In this document: one piece after another, positions 1 through 8,563 of the stretch
Position numbering within the stretch: the first letter of the stretch is position 1
How the letters are laid out: each line of letters opens with the position of its first letter
NCBI GenBank assembly: GCA_026708645.1
Contig: JAPOUM010000040.1
Location: 1 to 64,000, forward strand
Length of the DNA stretch: 64,000 bases
Reading direction: 5' to 3'
Source of the DNA: Acidimicrobiaceae bacterium
GTDB taxonomy: Bacteria > Actinomycetota > Acidimicrobiia > Acidimicrobiales > Aldehydirespiratoraceae
Translations under genes and position numbers: made by a program
Notes under the pieces: generated by a model
Told to the model about the DNA's origin: nothing
Seen by the model: only the letters and a program-made list of their open reading frames with translations
Database searches by the model: none

Positions 1-77
1 GCCCCCACCAACCCGCCACACTCCAACAAATCGCCAGCATGCTCAACCGAGCCGCAGCCATCACCACCACCCAATAA
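1..77 (+). CDS. Possible C-terminal tail of a gene entering from the left
   Basis: In frame 3 an open stretch runs from the window edge to a TAA at 75-77 and ends in the residues LNRAAAITTTQ. The composition is ordinary protein-like sequence rather than a repeat, so this could be the last 24 codons of a gene whose body lies outside the window. The family cannot be recognised from so little. The other two frames are also open or only briefly blocked here, so this may equally be non-coding. From 78 to 234 I see nothing further, only the 3' flank of the minus-strand acetyltransferase. Confidence 0.25.
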   Translation, partial: PHQPATLQQIASMLNRAAAITTTQ

Positions 78-234
78 CCAACTCCAACAGCGCCAACCGC
101 TGACACTCAGACCACGCCAGTTACACAAAAATCCTGACAGCCCCAGGCTCGCTGTGGCGACAGCCCGCTCAGCGGTTCTGTCGCCGTCGGTTCAGCCGCC
201 GTCAAGGGCTGGACTGAAGTTCACATGCTCAAGG

Positions 235-1260
235 CTACCCATCCTCGGTTTCGAGGTTTTGCACGAGTGTTACTAGATCGCCCTGCCAGCAGCCCGTCAA
301 GTGCCTCGGCACGAAACCCATCTCCATGTTGATCGCCAGCATGTGAGCGTTGCTGGCGGCGTTGCCCGTCTGGAGCCTGGTCACCTCGGGCTCGCGGTCA
401 CGCAGCCGCTGCCACATGAGCGCTTTGAGCCACCGTCCGATGCGTCTGCCTCGGTGGGCCGGCAGCACCACGGTGTTCCATTGCCATGAGGCTTCCGGGC
501 GGTGCCGGTTGACGAACACTTCGGTCGCTCCGGCAGCCTCGCCGTCGGCGGTCGCTGCGATCACTCCGCGGTATTCGAGTCCCAGCGCTGCACGGGCCGC
601 GATGTCGCCGCGCAGCATCTCGGCGTCGATCACCACGTCGGCCACGTCGAGATCGTCGGTGGGCGCGTCCTTCATGGCGTTGGCTGCGGCGACCGCGGCG
701 TCGATCCACTCGTCGGGGCAGTGCTTCGCCCAATGCACCGCTCGCAGGTCTTGCGGGCCGGCTTCGACCCAGCGCCGCATCAGCTGAGCGTCCACTGAGG
801 CCATGTCCAGATGCGACTCTTGCTCGGTGTAGCGGAGCTCGGCGCCGAGCGAGGTCCAGAACCGGTCTCGTTGCGGCGTCTTGTCGCCTGAAGCCACCAC
901 CGAGGTGCGCCCGCAGTCTCGGGCCAGCTTCAGCAGTTCGGCCAGCACCTCTGCTGAGGCTTCGACGCTCGCGGGCGTGATCTCGATCCCCGCCTTGTTC
1001 AGGTTGGCGCCGTCCATCGGCAGCTCCAGATGCCCGACCGCTTCAGCGGAAGCGCCGTCGAAGACCACCAAGCGGTGATGCCGGGCGTAGTCGCTGGAGT
1101 CCCCGCCGAACAGTGCCCGCAGTTCTGCTGCCGGGGTGACGGGCAGGTCAGGGTCGCGTCGGCGATCCAGGTCCTGCTGAAGCGACAGCACCGCTGCGAA
1201 GTCCCGCCCAGTGGCGCCGCCGGCTTGCGCTGCCAACTCTGCCGCGTCCACGATCCGCAT
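235..1260 (-). CDS. GNAT-family N-acetyltransferase (two-lobed)
   Basis: A 341-residue protein of the GNAT superfamily, which transfers an acyl group from acyl-CoA to an amine; the substrate is unknown. The C-terminal half holds the acetyl-CoA loop (PAHRGRRIGRWLKA, about residues 270-283) followed by the usual N-x-x-M-x-x-x-N-x-x-x-GF element (SNAHMLAINMEMGF). The N-terminal half looks like a second, degenerate GNAT lobe, and the length is about twice a single domain, as in other tandem GNAT proteins. The ATG is favoured because a TACGCT box (1268-1273) sits 7 nt before it, suggesting a leaderless mRNA. It lies downstream of the dehydrogenase genes but is separated from them by a 128-bp spacer holding two copies of a 15-bp repeat (1290-1321). 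Confidence 0.8.
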   Translation of the reverse strand: MRIVDAAELAAQAGGATGRDFAAVLSLQQDLDRRRDPDLPVTPAAELRALFGGDSSDYARHHRLVVFDGASAEAVGHLELPMDGANLNKAGIEITPASVEASAEVLAELLKLARDCGRTSVVASGDKTPQRDRFWTSLGAELRYTEQESHLDMASVDAQLMRRWVEAGPQDLRAVHWAKHCPDEWIDAAVAAANAMKDAPTDDLDVADVVIDAEMLRGDIAARAALGLEYRGVIAATADGEAAGATEVFVNRHRPEASWQWNTVVLPAHRGRRIGRWLKALMWQRLRDREPEVTRLQTGNAASNAHMLAINMEMGFVPRHLTGCWQGDLVTLVQNLETEDG

Positions 1261-1388
1261 CTCAGCGAGCGTATCTGCCTCTGTTCAGTCGTTTCGCGTC
1301 GAGTCGCTTCGCGTCGAGTCGTGCGTCGGATCTCGGATCCAGCGGGTGGGGGAGGGCGGCAGGCCGCCGGTCGAAGGCTCGCCGAGGC

Positions 1389-2165
1389 TCAGGCGGGTGT
1401 GGATTCGGCGGCGCCCAGGGCGCCGTCCACGCCGATGACAGCGCCGTTGAGGTAGCTCGCTTCGGGCGAGGCCGCGAAAACGATGGCCGCAGCGATCTCT
1501 TCGGGCCGGCCGAAGCGGCCTTCGGGGACGTGGCGCGCGATGGCGCTCTGCACAGCGACGTCGGGCATGCCGGCCAGCAGGGCCTCGGTGGCTATCAAAC
1601 CCGGCGCCACGGCATTGACACGCACTCCCTTAGGCCCGAGTTCCAGCGCCATGGCGCGGGTCAGGCTCTCGACAGCGCCCTTCGACGCGATGTAGGCGCA
1701 ACGATTGGGCACCCCGAGACGCGCCAGGATCGAACTCAGGTTGACGATGGCGCCACGGCCTCGCTCGACCATGCCCGCAGCCACCAAGCTGCTGAGCTGG
1801 AACAAGCCTCGCACGTTGGCGTTCCAGACCGCGTCGAAAGCATCCAACGTCAGATCGAACATCGCTGAACGGTCGATCATCGCTGCGTTGTTCACCAGCA
1901 CCGACACCGGCCCGAGCGCGTCCTGCACCTGTTGCGCCAGCCGGGCGACGTCGTCGCTTCTGGCGACGTCGGCCTGGAACACCGCGGCTGTGCCGCCGGC
2001 GTCGGTCACCGCCGCAGCGACCGCGGCCGCGCCCTCGGCGTCGCTTCGGTAGTTGACGGCGACACGGGCGCCCTCGGACGCGAACTGGGCGACCGCGGCC
2101 GCGCCGATGCCTCGCGAAGAGCCGGTCACCAGCACCGTGTCATCTGAGAAGCGGCCCGGCTGCAT
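1389..2165 (-). CDS. Short-chain dehydrogenase/reductase (SDR)
   Basis: A 258-residue classical SDR, an NAD(P)-dependent oxidoreductase of FabG-like build. Visible are the Rossmann nucleotide-binding motif TGSSRGIG near the N terminus, the NNAA element (usually NNAG), and the catalytic Ser and Y-x-x-x-K in the block SSILARLGVPNRCAYIASK. The C terminus has the usual NGAVIGVDGAL ending. The open frame extends upstream, but the ATG at 2165 is chosen because it follows the stop of the lipoyl-domain gene by 5 nt and starts the family's usual N terminus. It is last in the E1 alpha / E1 beta / lipoyl operon, so it may reduce or oxidise a product of that complex, for example an acetoin- or diacetyl-type compound. 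The substrate is inference. Confidence 0.88.
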   Translation of the reverse strand: MQPGRFSDDTVLVTGSSRGIGAAAVAQFASEGARVAVNYRSDAEGAAAVAAAVTDAGGTAAVFQADVARSDDVARLAQQVQDALGPVSVLVNNAAMIDRSAMFDLTLDAFDAVWNANVRGLFQLSSLVAAGMVERGRGAIVNLSSILARLGVPNRCAYIASKGAVESLTRAMALELGPKGVRVNAVAPGLIATEALLAGMPDVAVQSAIARHVPEGRFGRPEEIAAAIVFAASPEASYLNGAVIGVDGALGAAESTPA

Positions 2166-2170
2166 GATGC

Positions 2171-2440
2171 TCAAGCCCCTGCGATGGCTTCTGCTTCGGC
2201 TTCGTTGTCGGCGATCACCGCCAGCACCGTGCCCACGTCGACGGTCTCGTCCTCGTCCACCAGGATCTGGGCGACCACCCCGCTGCAGGGCGCTTCGAGT
2301 TCGTTCTCGACCTTCTCGGTCTCGACCTCGGCAATCATCTCGCCGGCGACCACATGGTCGCCTTCGTCGATGTGCCAGGCCACGACTGTGCCGTCTTCCA
2401 TTGTCAGGCCCCACTTGGGCAGGATCACGTCGGTCGCCAT
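2171..2440 (-). CDS. Stand-alone lipoyl (biotinyl/lipoyl-attachment) domain protein
   Basis: An 89-residue protein consisting of little more than one lipoyl domain. The modified lysine is K43 in ETEKVENE, and the glycine-rich ends (EDGTVVAW, APCSGVVAQI) of the hammerhead fold are clear. It would carry acyl or aldehyde groups from the E1 dehydrogenase encoded just upstream. No peripheral-subunit-binding or acyltransferase core follows, so it is not a complete E2. The open frame begins at 2518, but the ATG at 2440 is preferred: GAGGAG lies 7 nt before it, and the extra N-terminal residues are encoded by a 15-bp tandem repeat at 2452-2482. Biotinyl instead of lipoyl attachment is less likely because the motif is not the biotin type (AMKM). 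Confidence 0.85.
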   Translation of the reverse strand: MATDVILPKWGLTMEDGTVVAWHIDEGDHVVAGEMIAEVETEKVENELEAPCSGVVAQILVDEDETVDVGTVLAVIADNEAEAEAIAGA

Positions 2441-2536
2441 GCGAATCTCCTCAACTTTGTTTTGCTCGACTTTGTTTTGCTCGACGGCTTGTTCGTTCTG
2501 CGGCTCTGTTTTGCTCAACGGGCTCTGTTCAGCGGC
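2441..2536. repeat. Short tandem repeat in the leader of the lipoyl gene
   Basis: The spacer between the E1 beta stop and the lipoyl gene contains the 15-bp word actttgttttgctcg twice in direct succession, and degenerate copies (ggctctgttttgctcaa, ggctctgttcag) follow. It is T-rich on the plus strand and A-rich on the transcribed strand. It could be an expanded Shine-Dalgarno region or slipped-strand debris. No hairpin is evident. Confidence 0.6.
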
Positions 2537-3604
2537 TCAGTAGCGGGCCGCGGCGGCGATGGCGGCGCTGATGTCCGACTCGTCGGGCAGCACCACCTCC
2601 TCCAGCGGCACCGAGAAGGGGATGGGCGCGTCCAGACCGTCCACCCGCACCACCGGGCCGCGCAGCTCGCTGAAGCACTCCTCGCTGATGCGGGCGCTCA
2701 ACTCCGAGCCGAGCCCGCCGATCTTGGGCGCTTCGTTCGCCACCACCACCCGGCCGGTCTTGGCAGCCGAGGAAAGCACCGTGGCCGCGTCATAAGGGCG
2801 GATGGTGCGCAGGTCGACCACTTCCACCGAGACGCCTTCGGCAGCGGCCTTCTCGGCTGCTGCCAACGCCATCGGCACCATGCGCATCGCTGCCACCACC
2901 GTCACGTCGCTGCCTTCACGGGCCACTGCGGCGGCGCCCAGCGGGGTGGTGTAGTAGTCGGGCGGCACCTCGGCGCGGCTGCGGTAGAGGGCCTTGTGCT
3001 CCAAGAACAGCACCGGGTCGTCGCTGGCGATCGACGCCAGCAGCAGCCCTTTGGCGTCTACCGGATTGGAAGGCGCCACGATGACGATGCCGGGCACGTT
3101 CAGGAACCAGCCCTCCACGCTCTGGGAGTGATGCGGCCCGCCCCCGAAGCCTCCGCCGCAGGCCGTGCGGATCACCAGCGGCGCAGTGAACTGCCCGTCG
3201 AACATGTAGTGCATCTTGGACACGTTGTTGACGATCTGGTCGTAGCACTCGCCGAGGAAGTCGGCGAACATGATCTCCGCGACCGGGCGCATTCCGACCA
3301 TCGCCGCGCCGGCGCAGGTGCCGATGATCGCCGCCTCCGAAAGCGGCGTGTCGCGCACCCGCTCAGGGCCGTATTTCGCCCACAGGCCCTTGGTCACGCC
3401 GAAGTCGCCTCCCATCTCGGCGATGTCCTCGCCGATCAGGAACATCTCGTCGTGTTCGGCCATCGCCAGATCCAAAGCGCTGTTCAGAGCCTGGGTGAAG
3501 CTGGTCTTGCGGACCTTGTCGCCGCCTCTGCGGGGCTTGCGCCCGCTCCTGGCCGCTCTGGGCGGCGCCGGGTCTGTGTCGGTCGCTGTGTCTGTGTCGG
3601 TCAT
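2537..3604 (-). CDS. 2-oxoacid/acetoin dehydrogenase E1 component, beta subunit
   Basis: A 355-residue transketolase-fold beta subunit of a thiamine-diphosphate dehydrogenase of the pyruvate, branched-chain 2-oxoacid or acetoin type. Characteristic blocks are GEDIAEMGGDFGVTKGL, DTPLSEAAIIGTCAGAAMVGMRPVAE (split here for length; about residues 87-112), the GGGPHHSQS region contacting the active site, and the C-terminal VDLRTIRPYD. It forms an alpha2-beta2 heterotetramer with the alpha subunit, whose stop codon overlaps its start by 4 bp (ATGA). The first 30 residues are extra relative to the family and begin with a TDTDTATDTD microrepeat, so the true start could be slightly internal. Substrate specificity cannot be read from sequence alone. 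Acetoin dehydrogenase is attractive because of the adjacent SDR. Confidence 0.9.
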   Translation of the reverse strand: MTDTDTATDTDPAPPRAARSGRKPRRGGDKVRKTSFTQALNSALDLAMAEHDEMFLIGEDIAEMGGDFGVTKGLWAKYGPERVRDTPLSEAAIIGTCAGAAMVGMRPVAEIMFADFLGECYDQIVNNVSKMHYMFDGQFTAPLVIRTACGGGFGGGPHHSQSVEGWFLNVPGIVIVAPSNPVDAKGLLLASIASDDPVLFLEHKALYRSRAEVPPDYYTTPLGAAAVAREGSDVTVVAAMRMVPMALAAAEKAAAEGVSVEVVDLRTIRPYDAATVLSSAAKTGRVVVANEAPKIGGLGSELSARISEECFSELRGPVVRVDGLDAPIPFSVPLEEVVLPDESDISAAIAAAARY

Positions 3605-4635
3605 CGTGTTGCGACCTCCCAGCCGACGTAGACATCGGCGGTGGCCTTGGCAGGATCAGGCGGGGGGCTCTCCATGGCGAAGCTGATCCACTGCTCGATC
3701 AAGTCCCGGACCTCCTGTTCGGCGGCGTCGAGGTCGGCCCGGCTGACGCCGCGTTCGGTCAGCGCCTCCGCGGCCAGCATGATCGGGTCGTGGTCCTCGC
3801 GCCAGTACTTGACTTCCGCCTCTGGCCGGAACTCGCCGGCGAAGATGCCCTGCCAGCGCCAAGTCTTGAATTCCAGGAAATACGGCCCCTTCCCGGAGCG
3901 GATGTGGCTGACCGCCTCGCCGACCCCGGCGGCGGCCTCGATGACATGGTTGCCGTCGAGTTGGCGTGTGGGGATCCCGTAACCCTTGACCATGTCGACG
4001 ATGTCGGCTGAGGCGTGACCCTCGCCGACGGGCATCGAGATGGCGTAGCCGTTGTTGACGCACGCGTAAAGCACCGGCAGATCCCAGATGGCGGCCATGT
4101 TGAGGCTCTCATGGAACTCGCCTCTGCCGACGGTGCCGTCACCGATGATGGCGCAGGCCACGTTCGGCTGGCCGCGCAGCTTGGCGGCCAGCGCCACCCC
4201 GAGCACGGTGGCCATGTAGGAGCCCTCCACGGCGTTGTCGCCGAAGTTGCCGACGCTCGGGTCCGCCGAATGCAGGCTGCCGCCCTTCCCGCTGCAGACC
4301 CCGGTGGCCTTGCCGAAAAGCTCGGCCATGATCCGTTCGCCGTTGCCGCCGTAGCGGTGCTGGGCCAGAGCGTTGATGCCGTGGCAGCGATGGTCGGGAA
4401 AGAAGGTGTCGCTGGCTTTGAGATGATGCGCCAGCGCCGCCTGGGTGGCCTCCTGGCCGAGGCCGGTGTGGAGCATCCCCGGCACGTTGCCTTTCTCGAA
4501 CTCCCGCTCCAAGCCCTGTTCGAAGGCCCGTATCAGCCACATGTCGCGGTATAAGCCGATCAGCGTGGAAGTGTCCAAAGTCTCGTTCCTGTCCGTGCGC
4601 GAGAAGATCCGCATGGACGCTACCGACAGCGTCAC
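3601..4635 (-). CDS. 2-oxoacid/acetoin dehydrogenase E1 component, alpha subunit
   Basis: A 344-residue thiamine-diphosphate-binding alpha subunit, normal length for the family. The cofactor motif starts at GDGTVGRGEFHES and ends at the paired Asn of VNNGYAIS. The heterotetramer-forming region with GTGQEA-like sequence (TGLGQEATQ) and the HRCHG loop are present, as is GKGGSLH. It decarboxylates a 2-oxo acid, or cleaves acetoin, and passes the C2 unit to lipoamide. A GTG at 4635 opens the frame, and an ATG at 4614 is equally plausible. Neither has a clear ribosome-binding site. It is first of a tight four-gene minus-strand unit (alpha, beta, lipoyl, SDR). No E3 or E2 core is encoded nearby. 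Confidence 0.9.
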   Translation of the reverse strand: MTLSVASMRIFSRTDRNETLDTSTLIGLYRDMWLIRAFEQGLEREFEKGNVPGMLHTGLGQEATQAALAHHLKASDTFFPDHRCHGINALAQHRYGGNGERIMAELFGKATGVCSGKGGSLHSADPSVGNFGDNAVEGSYMATVLGVALAAKLRGQPNVACAIIGDGTVGRGEFHESLNMAAIWDLPVLYACVNNGYAISMPVGEGHASADIVDMVKGYGIPTRQLDGNHVIEAAAGVGEAVSHIRSGKGPYFLEFKTWRWQGIFAGEFRPEAEVKYWREDHDPIMLAAEALTERGVSRADLDAAEQEVRDLIEQWISFAMESPPPDPAKATADVYVGWEVATR

Positions 4636-4746
4636 GATATGCGGCTAATCGGCCTGCCGGTCGGGCCTGTCGTTCGGGCGACGGCTTCCGGTCGGCTCTC
4701 GGGCTGTTCGTCGGCGGATTGTCGTCGGCTCTCGGGTTGTTGGTCG

Positions 4747-5571
4747 TCAGGCGGTCGTCTCTTCGTGGGCGAGCGCGGCGGCGAAAGCGTCGGTGCCGAT
4801 GTTGTGCAGCCTCCAGACGGTCTCGGGGGCCTGCGGCGCCCGGAGTCGGGCGCTTCGTGCGCCGTCGCGCATCTCCTCGGGGATCTCTATGCGCGAGGCG
4901 CCCCATGACAGTCCCGCTCCGTGGGCTTTGCTGAGAGCCTCCTTGCAGGTCCACAGATCGAGGAAGAAGTCGCGCTTGCGGCGCTCGCCGCCGGCTGCTG
5001 CGGCCGCTGCGGCCGCTGCCTGCTCGGCGGGTCTCAGCATTCTCCCGACGAGGGCGTCGAGGTTGTGGCGGGAGGCGGCCCGATCCTCGACGTCGACGCC
5101 GACTCGACCGCGGCCCGCCAAGGCGATCAGGCCGTGGCGCCCGCTGTGGCTGACGTTGAAATGAACGGGCGCCGCCCGCCCGTCGACCGTGGCGGAGGGT
5201 TTGCCGTGCTCGCCCGACACGAAAGCGAGACGCTCGTTGGCGCAGCCCAGAGCGTCGCACAGCAGCGACCGCAGCGCGCCGCGGCACATGATGTAGCGCC
5301 GCCGGGCGCCGCCGTGGCCGAATCGGCGCGCTCGCCGCTGCTCGTCGTAGTCGAGCCAGGCCGCGGCTTCGGCTACATGCTCGGCCTGAGCGTGTTCGGC
5401 CTCGAGCCCGGCCTCGAACTCGTGCTCGGCGCGCTCGGCGCTCGACCGGTTTGACCGGTTTGACCGGTTTGACCGGTTTGATAGGTCTGACAGGTCGAGA
5501 TGCACGACCGTCACCCCGTCGTCGAGCCGGGCGAGCGGCGTCCACCAGCGAGCGGCGCGCCCGCCGGTCAT
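4747..5571 (-). CDS. 4'-phosphopantetheinyl transferase (Sfp type)
   Basis: A 274-residue member of the Sfp/AcpT superfamily, which attaches the phosphopantetheine arm of CoA to a serine of acyl or peptidyl carrier proteins. The two metal and CoA motifs are clear: VGVDVED around residue 156 and the WTCKEALSK block around residue 208. FNVSHSG precedes the first motif, as is usual. Near the N terminus four SNR triplets come from a 9-bp direct repeat (5445-5480), and an alanine run follows motif 1. It is 111 bp upstream of the E1 alpha gene on the same strand, and its carrier-protein substrate is not encoded in the window. The chosen ATG gives the family's normal N terminus after about 30 variable residues. 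Confidence 0.88.
   Translation of the reverse strand: MTGGRAARWWTPLARLDDGVTVVHLDLSDLSNRSNRSNRSNRSSAERAEHEFEAGLEAEHAQAEHVAEAAAWLDYDEQRRARRFGHGGARRRYIMCRGALRSLLCDALGCANERLAFVSGEHGKPSATVDGRAAPVHFNVSHSGRHGLIALAGRGRVGVDVEDRAASRHNLDALVGRMLRPAEQAAAAAAAAAGGERRKRDFFLDLWTCKEALSKAHGAGLSWGASRIEIPEEMRDGARSARLRAPQAPETVWRLHNIGTDAFAAALAHEETTA
5445..5489. repeat. 9-bp tandem repeat, four exact copies, inside the phosphopantetheinyl transferase gene
   Basis: The unit accggtttg occurs four times without interruption at 5445-5480, followed by a decayed copy (ataggtctg). On the coding strand it encodes SNR repeats in a surface N-terminal segment ahead of the conserved domain. Being a multiple of three, copy-number change would keep the frame. 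Confidence 0.9.
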
Positions 5572-5724
5572 CTCACCAAGACGGCGACGACGTCGGGCGG
5601 CGGCATGTCGTGGATGTTAACGGTGCGCCTCGAAGGCCCGCCGGACGGCTGCATGAGCCGCACGAAGCTGCACGAACCGCAATGAAACCGAATCGGCGGG
5701 CGGATGTGTGAGACTTGAGCGCTT

Positions 5725-7827
5725 GTGAAACCTCTGATCCGTCGAATCTTGACACTGGCGGCGTTGGCGCCGTTGGCGGCGCTGTTGGCGGCTGCTTGGC
5801 CGGCTGCTGCGACAGCCCAGCAAAACCAGCTCGCCGGCCAGTGGCGCGAGCGTCTGATCGCTGAGTTCTCGGCGGCGGTGTCGGGGCGCGGCGCACCCGC
5901 TGACGTGTGCTTGAGCCTCTACCTCAACGGCGAGCCGCTCCACGAGTCCGGCGCCGCGGCGAGCTTCGCCCCGGCATCGGTGATGAAGCTCGCCACCGCG
6001 GCGGTTGCTCTGGAAGTGATGGGGCCCGACGCGACCTACGTCACCGAGGCAGCGGTCGGCGTCGACGCTCTCGACGAGGCCGACGGCGGCGTGCTGCGAG
6101 GAGATCTGTATCTGATCGGAGGCGGCGATCCGACGCTGTCGACGCTCAGCTACGCCGCCGCCTTCAGACGGCCTCGGCCCTACACCGACGCCAACGAACT
6201 CGCCGACGCGGTGACAGCCGCTCTGCGGGCCCGCGGGATAAGCGTGATCGACGGAGCGGTGGTCGGCGACGAGTCGCGCTATCCCGAGGCCGAACGAGAC
6301 TACGTGTCCCATCTGATCGACGGCCAGCCTGTCTGGAAGGCCTCCTACCGCGACACCAACCTGTCGGGTCCGCTCTCGGCTCTGATGATCAACGACGGCT
6401 ACCATCCCCACCGCAGCACGCGCCGCGGCCATTCCCGCCCCGCCGACGTCGCCCAGGCGGCCGCGGCCGAGTTCGACGACCTGCTCGAGGAGCGCGGCAT
6501 GGTGATCCGCCGCCGGCCTCGCTCGGATGCGGCGCCTCCCGCCGACCGGCGCGTCCGCCTCGCCGGCCTCGAGTCGATCCCCATGTCGCAGATAGTGGAA
6601 CGCATGCTCACCCACTCCGACAACACCACCTCGGAGATGGTGCTCAAAGAGATCGGCCACCGCAAGGGCGACTCGAGTCGGGCCGGGGCCGCGGCGGCCG
6701 CTGCTGAGACATTGCGTGCCATGCTCGGCGAGGAGGCGGCAGCCTCGATGGGCTCGCTGCGCTGGGAGGACGGCTCGGGACTGTCGGTACTCAACGCCAT
6801 GAACTGCGATCTGGCGGCTCGCCTGCTGGCGTCCGAGAGCGTCGATTCTGTGCTGGTGCGGTCGCTGGCGGTGGCGGGCAAGACCGGGACTCTTCGCAAC
6901 TGCGGTCCGGCGCCTGCCGTGGCTGCTGAGGGCGATGCGGCCGCTGCGCCCCGCAACACGGTCGCGGCCAAGACGGGCGCCCTCAACGACAGCGATGCTC
7001 TCGCCGGGGTCGCGGCAGCTCCGAACGGCGACGTGGTCGCCTTCGCCATGATCGCCAGCGAGCCTCTGATCATCCGCCGGGGGTCGTGCAATCCGCAGCG
7101 GCGGGCACTGATCACCGCCGCCGCGGACTACACCTACGGTCCAGCTCGCGCCCCCGATAACGACGGCGCCGCGGACGGCGATCGGACCTCGGGCCCGTCA
7201 ACCTCACCGCCGGCGTCGGGCTCGGGGTCGCCTGCGAAGTCTGCGGCGCTTCTACTCGACTCCGCCCCCGACGACGTCGCTGCTGACGGGGTGCATGCGC
7301 CCGCGGTGCAGCGTCTCGTGGAAGCCGGCGCCGCTCTGGCGTGCGACGACGCGGCGCGTCTCTTCTGCCCCGGCACGCCGATCCCTCGGGCCGAGGTGGC
7401 CTGGTATCTGGTCGAGAGGCTGCAGCTGCAAGCAGCCCCGACGACGGAACTGTTCAGCGATGTCGCAGCCGACGACCCGTTCGCGGGATCGATAGCGGCG
7501 CTGGCTCATGCGGGCGTGACCCAGGGGTGCGACAGCGGGCGCTTCTGCCCCCGCCAGTCGCTGACCCGTGCTCAGATGGCTTCGCTGCTCGTCCGCGCCT
7601 TGGGCCTGCCGACCGATTCGGACTCCGACGAGCGCGGCGCCGGCGCCCCGGATGCAGAGAACTTCAGCGACGTGTCCGCAGACAGCGTCCACGCGGGGTC
7701 GATAGCGGCGCTGGCCCGCGCCGGGATCACGAAGGGCTGCAACTCCGAGACGGCGCAGTTCTGCCCGCAGCGTCTCGTCACACGGGCGGAGTTCGCGTCC
7801 TTCCTGAGCCGCGCCCGGCCCCGCTAG
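5725..7827 (+). CDS. dacB: D-Ala-D-Ala carboxypeptidase/endopeptidase (PBP4, family S13) with C-terminal SLH-like repeats
   Basis: A 700-residue exported penicillin-binding protein. A signal peptide (MKPLIRRILTLAALAPLAAL, cleaved near ATAQ) is followed by the S13 fold with the nucleophile motif SVMK at residues 85-88, the SDN triad in THSDNTTSE, and KTG in AVAGKTGTL. A second KTG-like AAKTGALND copy lies 30 residues further on. After an acidic, Pro/Ser-rich linker (about residues 470-515), two clear and one weaker SLH-like modules occur (FSDVAADDPFAGSIAALA, FSDVSADSVHAGSIAALA, each with a following R-A-[EQ] segment), suggesting attachment to the cell surface. It trims peptidoglycan stem peptides. 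The GTG start gives the signal peptide directly. It is divergent from the phosphopantetheinyl transferase gene. Confidence 0.88.
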   Translation: MKPLIRRILTLAALAPLAALLAAAWPAAATAQQNQLAGQWRERLIAEFSAAVSGRGAPADVCLSLYLNGEPLHESGAAASFAPASVMKLATAAVALEVMGPDATYVTEAAVGVDALDEADGGVLRGDLYLIGGGDPTLSTLSYAAAFRRPRPYTDANELADAVTAALRARGISVIDGAVVGDESRYPEAERDYVSHLIDGQPVWKASYRDTNLSGPLSALMINDGYHPHRSTRRGHSRPADVAQAAAAEFDDLLEERGMVIRRRPRSDAAPPADRRVRLAGLESIPMSQIVERMLTHSDNTTSEMVLKEIGHRKGDSSRAGAAAAAAETLRAMLGEEAAASMGSLRWEDGSGLSVLNAMNCDLAARLLASESVDSVLVRSLAVAGKTGTLRNCGPAPAVAAEGDAAAAPRNTVAAKTGALNDSDALAGVAAAPNGDVVAFAMIASEPLIIRRGSCNPQRRALITAAADYTYGPARAPDNDGAADGDRTSGPSTSPPASGSGSPAKSAALLLDSAPDDVAADGVHAPAVQRLVEAGAALACDDAARLFCPGTPIPRAEVAWYLVERLQLQAAPTTELFSDVAADDPFAGSIAALAHAGVTQGCDSGRFCPRQSLTRAQMASLLVRALGLPTDSDSDERGAGAPDAENFSDVSADSVHAGSIAALARAGITKGCNSETAQFCPQRLVTRAEFASFLSRARPR

Positions 7828-8010
7828 ATCCCTGCTAGACGAGCCGCTGGACAAAGCGCGCCCGGCGCCGCTGACGAGCTCGCTGAAGCTCTTTCGGCGT
7901 GCCGCGACGGCGCCTTGCCCGCTGCGAGTGTGGTGCGAGTGCGGCTGCGACCGCGCTGCGACCCGGGATCGCTCGGGCCGCTGCCGCAGTTTGGTGATGC
8001 AGCAGTCACA

Positions 8011-8556
8011 ATGGGGCTGATGATCTCGTCGATCGGCATGCGGCTGCAGCGGTTCGCGACCCGGCGCGTGCTTCTCGCCGCTCTGGTCGCAGCGGTCGGC
8101 TCGCTGGCGGTGCTGGCTTGGCGGCAGGCGCGCCTCGACGGTTCGGATCTGCTGGACGGGCGCCTCTGGTACACGCCCGAGGAGGCGGCGGCCCTGCTTG
8201 AGTCCCTCGACGAGCTGGAGTCGGGAGCGCGGGTCGTGTACGCGGTGTCGACGCTCACCGCCGACATGGTCTTCCCGGCCTCATACGGCCTGCTGCTGGC
8301 GGTGCTGCTGTCGCGGCTGTTCAGCGTCGGGTCGTTGCTGTGGCTGCTGCCGTTGGTTGTGGCCGCCGCCGACGTCTTGGAGAACGTCGCCGTGGCGGCA
8401 CTGCTTTTGAGCTATGACGGCTCGGTCTCTTCGCTGGCCCGGCCGGCGGCCGTGCTCACCTCGGTCAAATGGGGGCTTGTCGCTCTGACCGCGGCGGCTG
8501 TGGGCGTCGGCGCGATCCGGCTGCTGCGGGCTCGTCTGCGGACACTGAGACACTGA
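8011..8556 (+). CDS. Four-helix membrane protein of unknown function
   Basis: A 181-residue predicted integral membrane protein with about four hydrophobic segments: residues 15-32, 80-98, 103-125 and 148-172. An extracytoplasmic or cytoplasmic loop (WYTPEEAAALLESLDELESG) sits between the first two. The arrangement YTPEEA...LY...F...YGLL...DVLEN resembles a family of uncharacterised proteins I have seen in many bacteria, but no function is known to me. The open frame reaches back to 7915; the ATG at 8011 is preferred because the upstream part is Arg/Pro-rich without homology-like features. It is 7 bp upstream of the MFS gene and probably co-transcribed with it. Confidence 0.7.
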   Translation: MGLMISSIGMRLQRFATRRVLLAALVAAVGSLAVLAWRQARLDGSDLLDGRLWYTPEEAAALLESLDELESGARVVYAVSTLTADMVFPASYGLLLAVLLSRLFSVGSLLWLLPLVVAAADVLENVAVAALLLSYDGSVSSLARPAAVLTSVKWGLVALTAAAVGVGAIRLLRARLRTLRH

Positions 8557-8563
8557 GCCTTTC

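Noticed and set aside
2354..3631. 425-codon plus-strand open frame antisense to E1 beta
   Set aside because: His/Arg/Gly-rich shadow of a clear transketolase-family gene.
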